Shown: piece by piece, positions 1-6,113 of the stretch
How positions within the stretch are numbered: position 1 is the first letter of the stretch
Layout: each line of letters starts with the position of its first letter
Made by a program: the position numbers and the translations under genes
Notes under the pieces: model-generated
Seen by the model: only the letters and a program-made list of their open reading frames with translations
What the model was told of the DNA's origin: nothing
Databases searched by the model: none
From: JBHJHK01 sp050330975
GTDB taxonomy: Bacteria; Pseudomonadota; Gammaproteobacteria; Competibacterales; Competibacteraceae
Length of the DNA: 10,417 nt
NCBI GenBank assembly: GCA_050330975.1
Contig: JBHJHK010000060.1
Location: 1-10,417, forward strand
Direction of reading: 5' to 3'

Positions 1-158
1 GCTACAAGGTGGCCAGTGGCGGCCTGGAGTACGAGGCGGCCTGGGCCCTGGGCTCCGACACTGGGGTGGGGGACATCGACGCCCTGACCTACGCCAACTT
101 CATCTGTAACGAACAGGGCATGGATCCCATCTCCTTTGGCGACACCGTGGCGGCGGCC
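1..158 (+). other. Fragment of an aldehyde:ferredoxin oxidoreductase (AOR) family gene
   Basis: The first ~50 codons do not resemble any MutS domain. They read 'GLEYEAAWALGSDTGVGD', then 'DALTYANFICNEQGMDPIS' and 'FGDTVAAALE'. This matches the segment of tungsten/molybdopterin AOR-family enzymes just after the first Fe-S cysteines, where 'GPEYE..WALG...G..DL......N.LCN..GLD.IS.G.T...A.E' is typical. Those enzymes oxidise aldehydes to acids using ferredoxin in the cytoplasm. Only this internal piece is visible: no start, no cysteine cluster and no C-terminus. The match fades at about bases 156-168, where MutS sequence begins in the same frame. Family assignment is from recognisable motifs; the cause of the junction (rearrangement or misassembly) cannot be decided here. 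Confidence 0.75.
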
Positions 159-1805
159 TTGGAGCGGGTGGGGGACGGGGAGCGGATCTTGGCCCGCATC
201 GCCCTCAAAACCGCCCGCCCCAGGGATTTGGTGGGCCTGCGCCGGCTCCTAGAGCGCCTCCCCAAGCTCCAGGCCGTCCTGGCCGAGGTGGAGAGTCCGC
301 GGTTGCGGGAACTGGCCACGGCGGCGGGGTTGTTCCGCGCCGAGTGCCAACTCTTGACCCGGGCGGTGGTGGAGGCGCCGCCGGCGGTGATCCGCGACGG
401 CGGGGTCATCGCCGCCGGCTACGACGCCGAGCTGGACCAGCTGCGGGATATCAGCGCCAACGCCGATGGATTTTTGGTGGATCTAGAGACCCAAGAGCGG
501 GAGGCCACCGGCATTCCGGGCCTCAAGGTGGGCTACAACCGGGTCCACGGTTACTACATCGAGATCACCAAGGCCAAGGCCCAGGGGGCGGTGATCCCCC
601 CCCACTACATCCGCCGCCAGACCCTCAAGGGAGCCGAGCGCTACGTCACCGAAAAACTCAAGGAATTCGAAGACCAAGTCCTCACCGCCAGAGATAAGGC
701 CTTGGCCCGGGAGAAGACCCTCTACGACCAGCTCCTAGACCAGTTGGTAGCGGAGATCGCCCCCTTGAATCGCTGTGTGGCGGCGTTGGCCGAGCTGGAT
801 GTGTTGGCCAATTTGGCCGGGCGCGCCCAGGCCTTGGATTGGACCTTGCCCGAGTTGGTCGACGCCCCGGGGCTCCACATCGATGCCGGCCGCCATCCGG
901 TGGTGGAGCAAACCCTAGATGAGCCCTTTGTCCCCAACGACCTCCACTTGACCCCCGACCGGCGCATGCTGGTGATCACCGGCCCCAACATGGGGGGCAA
1001 GAGCGTCTACATGCGCCAGGCGGCGTTGATCGTCATCTTGGCCCACCTGGGCAGCGCCGTGCCGGCGAGTCGCGCCGCCATCGGCCCCATAGACCGGATC
1101 TTCACCCGCATCGGCGCCGGGGACGACCTGGCCGGGGGGCGGTCGACGTTTATGGTGGAGATGACCGAGACCGCCGAGATCCTCCACAACGCCACGGCCT
1201 CCAGTTTGGTGCTCATGGACGAGGTGGGGCGGGGCACCAGCACCTTTGACGGCTTGGCGCTGGCCTGGGCCAGTGCCCGCCATCTGGCGCTGGCGGTCAA
1301 GGCTTTTACCCTGTTTGCCACCCACTATTTTGAACTCACCCATCTGCCCCAAGAGGGGGTGGCGGGGATCGACAACGTCCATCTGGCGGCGGTGGAGCAC
1401 GGCCACACCATCGCCTTTCTCCACGCCGTGGAGCGCGGACCGGCGAGCCGCAGTTACGGCCTCCAGGTGGCGGCGTTGGCGGGGGTACCCCGTGAGGTGA
1501 TCGCCGCCGCCAGGGAGAGACTCGCCGAGTTGGAGCAAGGCCAGCGGCCCACGGCGCTGGATGGGGAAGGGGGCAGGGGCAAGGCCCTCAAACCTCCGAA
1601 GCGGCGGCAAAAGAGCCCCCAGCGCTCGCTGTTTGAAGAGGCGGAGCTGGATCTCGAAGAATCCCAACCAGAAGAAAGGGTTGCAGCTTCGGGGGGGAGC
1701 GCATCGCACCCCGCTGTGGTAGCATTGGAGGCCATTGATCCCGATGCGTTGACACCTCGCCAAGCCCTCGAAGCCCTGTACCGCCTCAAGGCCCTGGCGC
1801 GCTAG
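1..1805 (+). CDS. mutS: DNA mismatch repair protein MutS, C-terminal two thirds, fused in frame to a foreign N-terminus (5' partial)
   Basis: MutS recognises base mismatches and, as an ATPase clamp, recruits MutL. The frame is open to the left edge (codons from base 3). From about base 165 it matches MutS of the E. coli type: core/lever start 'GDGERILARIALKTARPRDL', then 'VGYNRVHGYYIEI' and 'HYIRRQTLKGAERY'. Counting GTG at 9 as residue 1, Walker A is GPNMGGKS (325-332), the ST segment is 'GRSTFMVEMTE', Walker B ends in D404-E405, and 'FATHYFELT' follows. A QRSLF sequence (1620-1634) resembles the beta-clamp-binding motif. The tail 'IDPDALTPRQALEALYRLKAL' matches the family's C-terminal oligomerisation helix. 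The mismatch-binding and connector domains, roughly 350 residues, are absent; the preceding ~50 codons are AOR-like instead. The residue after Walker A is Val where Thr is usual. fdxA follows, a familiar order. Identity is certain for the C-terminal part; whether the fused frame is a real gene is doubtful. Confidence 0.93.
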   Translation, partial: YKVASGGLEYEAAWALGSDTGVGDIDALTYANFICNEQGMDPISFGDTVAAALERVGDGERILARIALKTARPRDLVGLRRLLERLPKLQAVLAEVESPRLRELATAAGLFRAECQLLTRAVVEAPPAVIRDGGVIAAGYDAELDQLRDISANADGFLVDLETQEREATGIPGLKVGYNRVHGYYIEITKAKAQGAVIPPHYIRRQTLKGAERYVTEKLKEFEDQVLTARDKALAREKTLYDQLLDQLVAEIAPLNRCVAALAELDVLANLAGRAQALDWTLPELVDAPGLHIDAGRHPVVEQTLDEPFVPNDLHLTPDRRMLVITGPNMGGKSVYMRQAALIVILAHLGSAVPASRAAIGPIDRIFTRIGAGDDLAGGRSTFMVEMTETAEILHNATASSLVLMDEVGRGTSTFDGLALAWASARHLALAVKAFTLFATHYFELTHLPQEGVAGIDNVHLAAVEHGHTIAFLHAVERGPASRSYGLQVAALAGVPREVIAAARERLAELEQGQRPTALDGEGGRGKALKPPKRRQKSPQRSLFEEAELDLEESQPEERVAASGGSASHPAVVALEAIDPDALTPRQALEALYRLKALAR

Positions 1806-1896
1806 GGGAAACCCCGAGCGAGCAGCGCCCCTCTCCGCCGCTTTACCGCCTGATCCGCCGCGTCCCTCGGTCGCGTTGACTCAAGAGATACGCCCC

Positions 1897-2220
1897 ATGA
1901 CCTTTGTCGTCACTGAAAGCTGCATCAAGTGCAAATACACCGACTGCGTGGAAGTGTGCCCCGTGGACTGCTTCCACGAGGGTCCCAACTTCTTGGTGAT
2001 CGACCCCGACGAGTGCATCGACTGCACCCTGTGCGAGCCGGAATGCCCAGTCAATGCCATTTACTCCGAAGACGACCTGCCCGACGACCAGCAGCATTTT
2101 TTGGCCCTCAACGCCGATTTGGCGGCCAAGTGGCCGGTGATTGCCGAGAAAAAGGAGCCACCGGCCGATGCCGACGAATGGAAGGACAAGTCCGACAAGC
2201 TCAAGCACTTGGAGCGCTGA
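1897..2220 (+). CDS. fdxA: Seven-iron ferredoxin FdxA ([3Fe-4S][4Fe-4S])
   Basis: This is a 107-residue cytoplasmic electron carrier of the Azotobacter ferredoxin I / FdxA type. It begins 'MTFVVTESCIKCKYTDC' and ends '...KLKHLER', both hallmark sequences. By comparison with Azotobacter FdI (shifted by one for the initial Met), C9, C17 and C50 would bind the 3Fe cluster and C21, C40, C43 and C46 the 4Fe cluster; C12 and C25 are the extra conserved cysteines. All are present. The ATG at 1897 is chosen because the family starts exactly there; a TTG at 1876 would add seven unrelated residues. It lies 91 bp after mutS and may share its transcript. Its stop is only 6 bp from the stop of the convergent TRAP gene. 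The redox partner is unknown. Confidence 0.97.
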   Translation: MTFVVTESCIKCKYTDCVEVCPVDCFHEGPNFLVIDPDECIDCTLCEPECPVNAIYSEDDLPDDQQHFLALNADLAAKWPVIAEKKEPPADADEWKDKSDKLKHLER

Positions 2221-2226
2221 GAGCCG

Positions 2227-3309
2227 TCAATCCCCCCGCCGGGCGTTCAATAGGGCGCCGATGGCGCGCTCCGACCAAGGCATGCTCCGTTCCAAGGCCC
2301 TCTGGTAGGCCCGATAGACCCGCCGGCTCAAGGGGTCTTTGTCCTCGAACTCCGCCAACACGTCGGCGCTGGTGCGCCGCAGGGCTCCCAGTACCTCGGC
2401 GGGCAACGCCTTGAGCTCGACGCCGTGGTCGTCCACCAGGGTCTGTAGAGCCCTGGCGTTGTGCCAGCGGCTCTCCCCTAGGGCCCGGTTGTTTTCCGCC
2501 ATACAGGCCGTGGCCACCACCTCGCGGAGTTCCAGGGGCAACGCCTCGAAGCTCTGGCGCCGCACCAGGCACTCCCCGCTGCCGTTGGGTTCGTGGAAGC
2601 CCGGCCAGTAGTAATGGGGTGCGGTGCGATAGAGGCCAAAGCTCAAATCGCTCCACGGCCCCAAAAACTCGGCGCCATCCACCACCCCGCTCTCCAGGGC
2701 GGAGAAAATTTCCCCCGGGGCCACCACCACGGGCACCGCCCCCAACCGCCGCCAGGCTTCCCCCCCAAGCCCCGGGATGCGGACTTTCAGCCCCGCCACA
2801 TCCTCTAGCCCCTGGATTGTGCGCTTGAACCAGCCCGCCATACTGGGGCCGGTATTGCCGGCCAAAAACGGTTTGAGGCCAAAATCCCCGTAGAGCTCGT
2901 CCCACAATGCCTGGCCGCCGCCGTGGTAAATCCACGCTTCGTGTTCGCCCGGGGTCATGCCAAAAGGGACAGCGGTGAAAAAGGCGCTGGCCGGCAGTTT
3001 GCCCTGCCAGAAAAACGCCGCGCTGTGGCCCATTTCGGCGGCGCCTCCGGCCACGGCATCAAAAACCTCCAGGGCGGGGACCAACTCCCCGGCGCCGAAG
3101 ACCTGCACCGCAAGGCGCCCGTCGCTCAGGTGCTCGATGCGCTTCGCCAAAGCCTCGGCGGTGGTGCCGGGGCCGGGGCTGTGCTTGGGCCAGGAGGTGA
3201 CCATCCGCCAGCGAAAGCTGGGCTTGGCCAGCACCGCGGGGGCAGCGGTGGTGCCGGCGGCCACGCCGGCCAGGGCGGTCAGGGCTTGACGGCGCCGACG
3301 ATCGAACAT
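2227..3309 (-). CDS. TRAP transporter solute-binding protein, DctP family (TakP-like), Tat-exported
   Basis: This is a 360-residue periplasmic binding protein for a tripartite ATP-independent (TRAP) transporter. The N-terminus 'MFDRRRRQALTALAGVAAG' is a twin-arginine signal peptide, with likely cleavage after '..APAVLA' (residue 28). The mature part has DctP landmarks: 'MVTSWPKHSPGPGTTAEALAK', 'GAGELVPALEVFDAV', 'GGGQALWDELY' and 'GLKVRIPGLGGEAWRRLGA' (with the conserved ligand-carboxylate Arg, R177). 'PHYYWPGFHEPNG' follows. This pattern is closest to TakP-like proteins that bind 2-oxoacids, so a 2-oxo or hydroxy acid ligand is possible but inferred. ATG 3309 is preferred over GTG 3312: it overlaps the thiM stop as TGATG and has GGGAGG upstream. 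No DctQ or DctM membrane partner lies in the window, so the protein is an orphan here. Coupling to thiM hints at co-expression, perhaps for uptake linked to thiamin salvage, but this is speculative. Confidence 0.93.
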   Translation of the reverse strand: MFDRRRRQALTALAGVAAGTTAAPAVLAKPSFRWRMVTSWPKHSPGPGTTAEALAKRIEHLSDGRLAVQVFGAGELVPALEVFDAVAGGAAEMGHSAAFFWQGKLPASAFFTAVPFGMTPGEHEAWIYHGGGQALWDELYGDFGLKPFLAGNTGPSMAGWFKRTIQGLEDVAGLKVRIPGLGGEAWRRLGAVPVVVAPGEIFSALESGVVDGAEFLGPWSDLSFGLYRTAPHYYWPGFHEPNGSGECLVRRQSFEALPLELREVVATACMAENNRALGESRWHNARALQTLVDDHGVELKALPAEVLGALRRTSADVLAEFEDKDPLSRRVYRAYQRALERSMPWSERAIGALLNARRGD

Positions 3310-4136
3310 CACCGATCCTCCCGGGTCGAGGGAACAGGGGGAGGCGCCGCCTCAAGGCGTCCCCAGTGGCCCAGGGTGGGGCCGGCCAAGTTGTAGAGGG
3401 CGTCCAACAACCGCCCCTGGAGGGTGCCGGGGCCCGGAGCCCCTTGGCTCGCCACCTCCCCGGCCACCCCCCAACTCAACAGGCCGTGGCCCGCGGCCTG
3501 GAGGGGATCGTCCTCCACGGCGAGAAACGCCGCCACCACCGCCGAGGCGGCACAACCGGTGGCTGTAATGCGGGCCATGAGGGGATGGCCGTTGGCCACC
3601 TGGAGGGAACGCCGACCATCGGTGACCACATCCACCGGCCCCGTCTGGGCCACGACGGTGGCGAACCGCTCGGCCAGGGTGTGGACGGCTCCACCCCCGA
3701 CATCCGCCCCCAGGGCCGCCACCTCTCGGGCGTTGGCCCGCACCACCTGGGGCCTCTGGTCCAGCAAGGCCAGGGCAAAGCGCCGTCGGGCGGGGGCTGT
3801 GTCCACCATCACCGGGTCCAATACCCAAGGTATGCCCCGGTCGTTGGCCACCGCCACCGCCCTTTCGATGGCCCGGCGGCGGGTCGGATCGAGGGTGCCG
3901 AGGTTGACCACCAAGGCCGCGGCGGCGGCGACAAAGTCCTCTAGTTCGTCGGGGTCAGCGCTCATGGCGGGGCTGGCCCCCAAGGCCAACAGCACATTGG
4001 CGCTGAAGGTCTGGGCCACGGTGTTGGTGAGGCAGTGGATTCGGGGTTGGCGTTGGACCAGAGCCGTCAGCGCCTGGGCGGTGGGCGCCAACCAGGAGGG
4101 TGCGGGCTGGGGGGAGGTGGGATCGACGGGGGACAT
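3309..4136 (-). CDS. thiM: Hydroxyethylthiazole kinase ThiM
   Basis: ThiM phosphorylates 5-(2-hydroxyethyl)-4-methylthiazole with ATP, a salvage step that supplies the thiazole half of thiamin. The protein has 275 residues, close to the usual 260-270. Family landmarks are 'RIHCLTNTVAQTFSANVLLALGASPAM' near 32-58, 'ALVVNLGTLD' near 74-83 and 'GIPWVLDPVMVD' (101-112). The nucleotide-site segment 'VVTDG' is near 170-174. The active-site loop 'ITATGCAAS' includes C195, where the family normally has TGTGC. ATG 4136 is used; the first ~20 residues are Pro/Ala-rich and less conserved, so a slightly later start is possible. Its TGA overlaps the ATG of the TRAP binding protein by one base, implying a two-gene operon. 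No TPP riboswitch (THI box) is recognisable between it and the divergent phosphatase, and thiD and thiE are not nearby. Confidence 0.95.
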   Translation of the reverse strand: MSPVDPTSPQPAPSWLAPTAQALTALVQRQPRIHCLTNTVAQTFSANVLLALGASPAMSADPDELEDFVAAAAALVVNLGTLDPTRRRAIERAVAVANDRGIPWVLDPVMVDTAPARRRFALALLDQRPQVVRANAREVAALGADVGGGAVHTLAERFATVVAQTGPVDVVTDGRRSLQVANGHPLMARITATGCAASAVVAAFLAVEDDPLQAAGHGLLSWGVAGEVASQGAPGPGTLQGRLLDALYNLAGPTLGHWGRLEAAPPPVPSTREDR

Positions 4137-4199
4137 GGCGGCCTAAGTGGGATTAAACTCATGGGACATCGGCAATGCGCGACGTTCACGATACCTTCG

Positions 4200-4247
4200 A
4201 TGCCCATTCAAATGCCCATTTAGATGCCCATTCAAATGGGATGAATC
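4200..4247. repeat. Three 12-bp tandem repeats with an adjoining palindrome, possible operator
   Basis: Bases 4200-4211, 4212-4223 and 4224-4235 read ATGCCCATTCAA, ATGCCCATTTAG and ATGCCCATTCAA. The next 12 bases diverge. CCCATT (4227-4232) and AATGGG (4235-4240) form a perfect 6-bp inverted repeat with a 2-bp centre. ATTCA (4230-4234) is also mirrored by TGAAT (4242-4246). The array is the AT-richest part of the region between the divergent thiM and phosphatase starts, so it is a plausible regulator-binding site. It could also be neutral slippage DNA. No good sigma70 promoter pair could be assigned. Confidence 0.6.
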
Positions 4248-4294
4248 ATACTCCATTTTGACTCCCCGCGGTGCAAAAGGCTCAACCCGACGCC

Positions 4295-5062
4295 ATGGAC
4301 AAAAGTCTCCTCCTACAAACCGCCATCGCCGCCGCCAAGGCCGGCGAGGCCATCATCCAACACTACTACCGCCACAATGTCGGCGTCACTCTCAAGGAAG
4401 ACCGCACTCCGGTGACGGTGGCCGATGTGGAAACCGAGCGGGCCATCCATGCCGTGTTGCAGGGGGCCTACCCGGACTTTGGCTTTTACGGCGAGGAGAC
4501 CGCCAGGGTCAACCTCGACGCCGACTACCTGTGGCTGGTGGACCCCATCGACGGCACCAAGAGCTTCATCCGCGAGTACCCTTTTTTCTCCACCCAAATC
4601 GCCTTGATGCACCGCGGCAGCCTGGTCTTGGGGGTGTCCAACGCCCCGCTGTTCGGCGAAATGGCCTATGCCGAGCGGGGCTTTGGCGCCTTCCTCAACG
4701 AACGCCCCCTGGGGGTGAGCGAAGTGGCGGACTTGGGCCAGGCGACGTTGTCGTTGGGCAACATCAATACCCTCGCCCGGGACCCCCGCCGCTGGGGCGC
4801 CCTGGGGGCCTTGATCCCCCGCTGCAATCGGGTGCGGGGCTATGGGGATTTCTACCACTACCACCTGCTGGCCGCCGGCAAAATCGACGCCGTGGTGGAA
4901 TCCGACGTCAACATCCTCGACATCGCCGCCCTGTCGGTCATCGTCGCCGAGTCCGGGGGACAAATGACGGCCCTGGACGGCGGGGCCATCGGCTTGGAGA
5001 CCACTGGGGTGCGGGCCACCAACGGCCCCCTCCACGACCCCCTGCGCTTTGGTTTGGCCTAA
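4295..5062 (+). CDS. Inositol monophosphatase-family phosphatase (possibly HisN-type histidinol-phosphatase)
   Basis: This is a 255-residue cytoplasmic, Mg-dependent phosphatase of the SuhB/CysQ/HisN superfamily. Motif A is 'GEE' (E67-E68), after 'DFGFY'. Motif B is 'WLVDPIDGTKSFI', with metal ligands D83 and D86. The C-terminal motif is 'NILDIAALSVIVAESGG', with D209. 'VRGYGDFYHYHLLAAGKIDAVVE' resembles the 'GFGD...LVAEG..D' segment of HisN histidinol-phosphatases more than CysQ or SuhB, so a role in histidine synthesis is possible but not proven. The usual Trp before the third metal Asp (WD.AA) is replaced by Leu. ATG 4295 is used because homology starts there; GTG 4271 would add eight residues. 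No his gene is visible nearby. It is divergent from thiM, sharing the repeat-bearing spacer. Confidence 0.85.
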   Translation: MDKSLLLQTAIAAAKAGEAIIQHYYRHNVGVTLKEDRTPVTVADVETERAIHAVLQGAYPDFGFYGEETARVNLDADYLWLVDPIDGTKSFIREYPFFSTQIALMHRGSLVLGVSNAPLFGEMAYAERGFGAFLNERPLGVSEVADLGQATLSLGNINTLARDPRRWGALGALIPRCNRVRGYGDFYHYHLLAAGKIDAVVESDVNILDIAALSVIVAESGGQMTALDGGAIGLETTGVRATNGPLHDPLRFGLA

Positions 5063-5594
5063 CGCGCGCCCCGGCGCCCTCGCCGCCGGCATTCCCTCTG
5101 TGGTTGGGCCACGTCCAGCACACCGCCCCCCAGCGACTACTATTCCCGCTGGATTCCCCTGGCGACCGTCCACCACGATCCGTTGACACCCACAACGGGG
5201 CGCCGCGACGCCTTTTTGGCCCGCTTTGACCCGGGGAACACCAAGGCTCTGCCCTAGGGGTTGCTCTACGTCGCCCCCCCGACCGCCCGGGCCCGGATCG
5301 CCGCCGCCGTGGATGCCGAATCCTGTCCCGGGGGAGCGGAATTGGCGGTGACCACCGTCGACCCCCGGGGCCGCCAGACGCCCCGGATCCAGCAAAAGAT
5401 CCCCCCGACCCGCCATATCTGGTCCCAAACCTTTGACGCCCACGGGGCCATGGGGTTATTTTTCACCATCACACCGCCCCCGGGCGACCCCGCTCCCTGT
5501 CTCCTGCGCCTCGAGGATTTGGGCATCGACACCGCGACCTCTGCTGCCTACACTCCCTCTGGAAGTTCCGCGCCGTGAGCCCAAGGGTCGGGGG
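5063..5594 (+). other. 532-bp stretch without an intact recognised gene, between the phosphatase and cobU
   Basis: The first ~40 bases after the phosphatase stop look non-coding. From about 5103 the stretch is filled by a coding-like frame interrupted by one amber stop (listed separately). I see no cobalamin riboswitch, no transfer RNA, no intrinsic terminator and no clear promoter. The last 16 bases before cobU (5579-5594) contain AAGGG at 5583-5587, a plausible ribosome-binding site for cobU. Confidence 0.6.
5103..5578 (+). pseudogene. Unrecognised coding frame interrupted by an in-frame TAG
   Basis: In one continuous frame, about 50 codons ('SDYYSRWIPLATVHHDPLTP' through 'FLARFDPGNTKALP') run to a TAG at 5255-5257. 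The same frame then continues without a stop for 106 codons to TGA 5576-5578, including 'GLLYVAPPTARARIAAAVDA' and 'RHIWSQTFDAHGAMGLFFTI'. Codon choice on both sides matches the real neighbours (third-base G/C, frequent TTG, GCC, CGC), suggesting one gene split by a point mutation. No convincing start codon was found upstream, so the 5' end is also uncertain. The downstream half could be made from TTG 5261 (105 residues). I do not recognise the family; no catalytic motif, signal peptide or membrane segment stands out. A suppressed or recoded amber is possible but less likely than decay. Confidence 0.45.
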
Positions 5595-6113
5595 ATGCCT
5601 GTGAAGGAATTGATCCTCGGCGGGGCCCGCTCGGGCAAATCCCGCCTGGCGGAGGCCCGGGCCACTCCCTTTGCCGAGGTGGTCTACATCGCCACGGCCC
5701 AGGCCCTAGATGGAGAAATGGCGGCGCGTATCGCCCGCCATAAGGCCTCTCGTCCCCCCCACTGGACCACTGTGGAGGAGCCCTTGACCCTCGCCGAAGC
5801 CCTCCGGGGCCACGCCGCCCCGGGCCGCTGCATCGTGGTGGACTGTTTGACCCTGTGGTTGTCCAATTGGCTCTTCACCGACCCCGAGGGCCTGGAGGCC
5901 GAGCGCGGCGCCCTGGTGGCGGGGCTCGCCGACCTCCCCGGAGAAGTGGTGTTGGTGAGCAACGAAGTGGGCCAGGGCATCGTCCCGGCCGATCCCCTGA
6001 CCCGGCAGTTCCGCGATCTGGCGGGGGAACTCCACCAGGCCTTGGCCGAGGCTTGCGATCGGGTGACCCTGGTGGTGGCGGGCCTCCCCCTGACCCTCAA
6101 AGAACCCCCATGA
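5595..6113 (+). CDS. cobU: Bifunctional adenosylcobinamide kinase / adenosylcobinamide-phosphate guanylyltransferase CobU
   Basis: CobU (CobP) phosphorylates adenosylcobinamide and transfers GMP to it, giving adenosylcobinamide-GDP, the activated corrinoid for CobS. The protein has 172 residues, near the family's ~180. Visible motifs are the P-loop 'GGARSGKS' (9-16), 'YIATAQALDGEMAARIARHK' and 'RPPHWTTVEEP' following it. H49, just before K50, is in the position of the His that carries GMP in the Salmonella enzyme. 'VVDCLTLWLSNW' and 'VLVSNEVGQGIVP' are also hallmark sequences. ATG 5595 places the P-loop at the usual distance and has AAGGG 7 bases upstream; GTG 5601 is an alternative. The stop overlaps the cobT start as ATGA (6110-6113), indicating translational coupling. 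It opens the nucleotide-loop cluster. Confidence 0.96.
   Translation: MPVKELILGGARSGKSRLAEARATPFAEVVYIATAQALDGEMAARIARHKASRPPHWTTVEEPLTLAEALRGHAAPGRCIVVDCLTLWLSNWLFTDPEGLEAERGALVAGLADLPGEVVLVSNEVGQGIVPADPLTRQFRDLAGELHQALAEACDRVTLVVAGLPLTLKEPP

Noticed and set aside
1806..1896. Terminator or promoter between mutS and fdxA
   Set aside because: No stable hairpin with a T run and no convincing -35/-10 pair were found in the 91 bases; co-transcription is equally possible.
4200..4247. CRISPR-like array
   Set aside because: Units are 12 bp with no spacers between them; repeat size and structure do not fit a CRISPR array.
4137..4294. TPP riboswitch upstream of thiM
   Set aside because: Read on the minus strand, none of the conserved THI-box segments (such as CTGAGA or the ACCTGA-type core) is present.
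4147..5229. 360-codon plus-strand frame beginning in the 12-bp repeats ('RCPFKCPFRCPFK')
   Set aside because: Beyond the repeats it is the +1 shadow of the phosphatase gene, with Arg/Gly/Pro-rich composition and no recognisable domain. The Cys-containing repeat peptide is only the translation of the DNA iterons.
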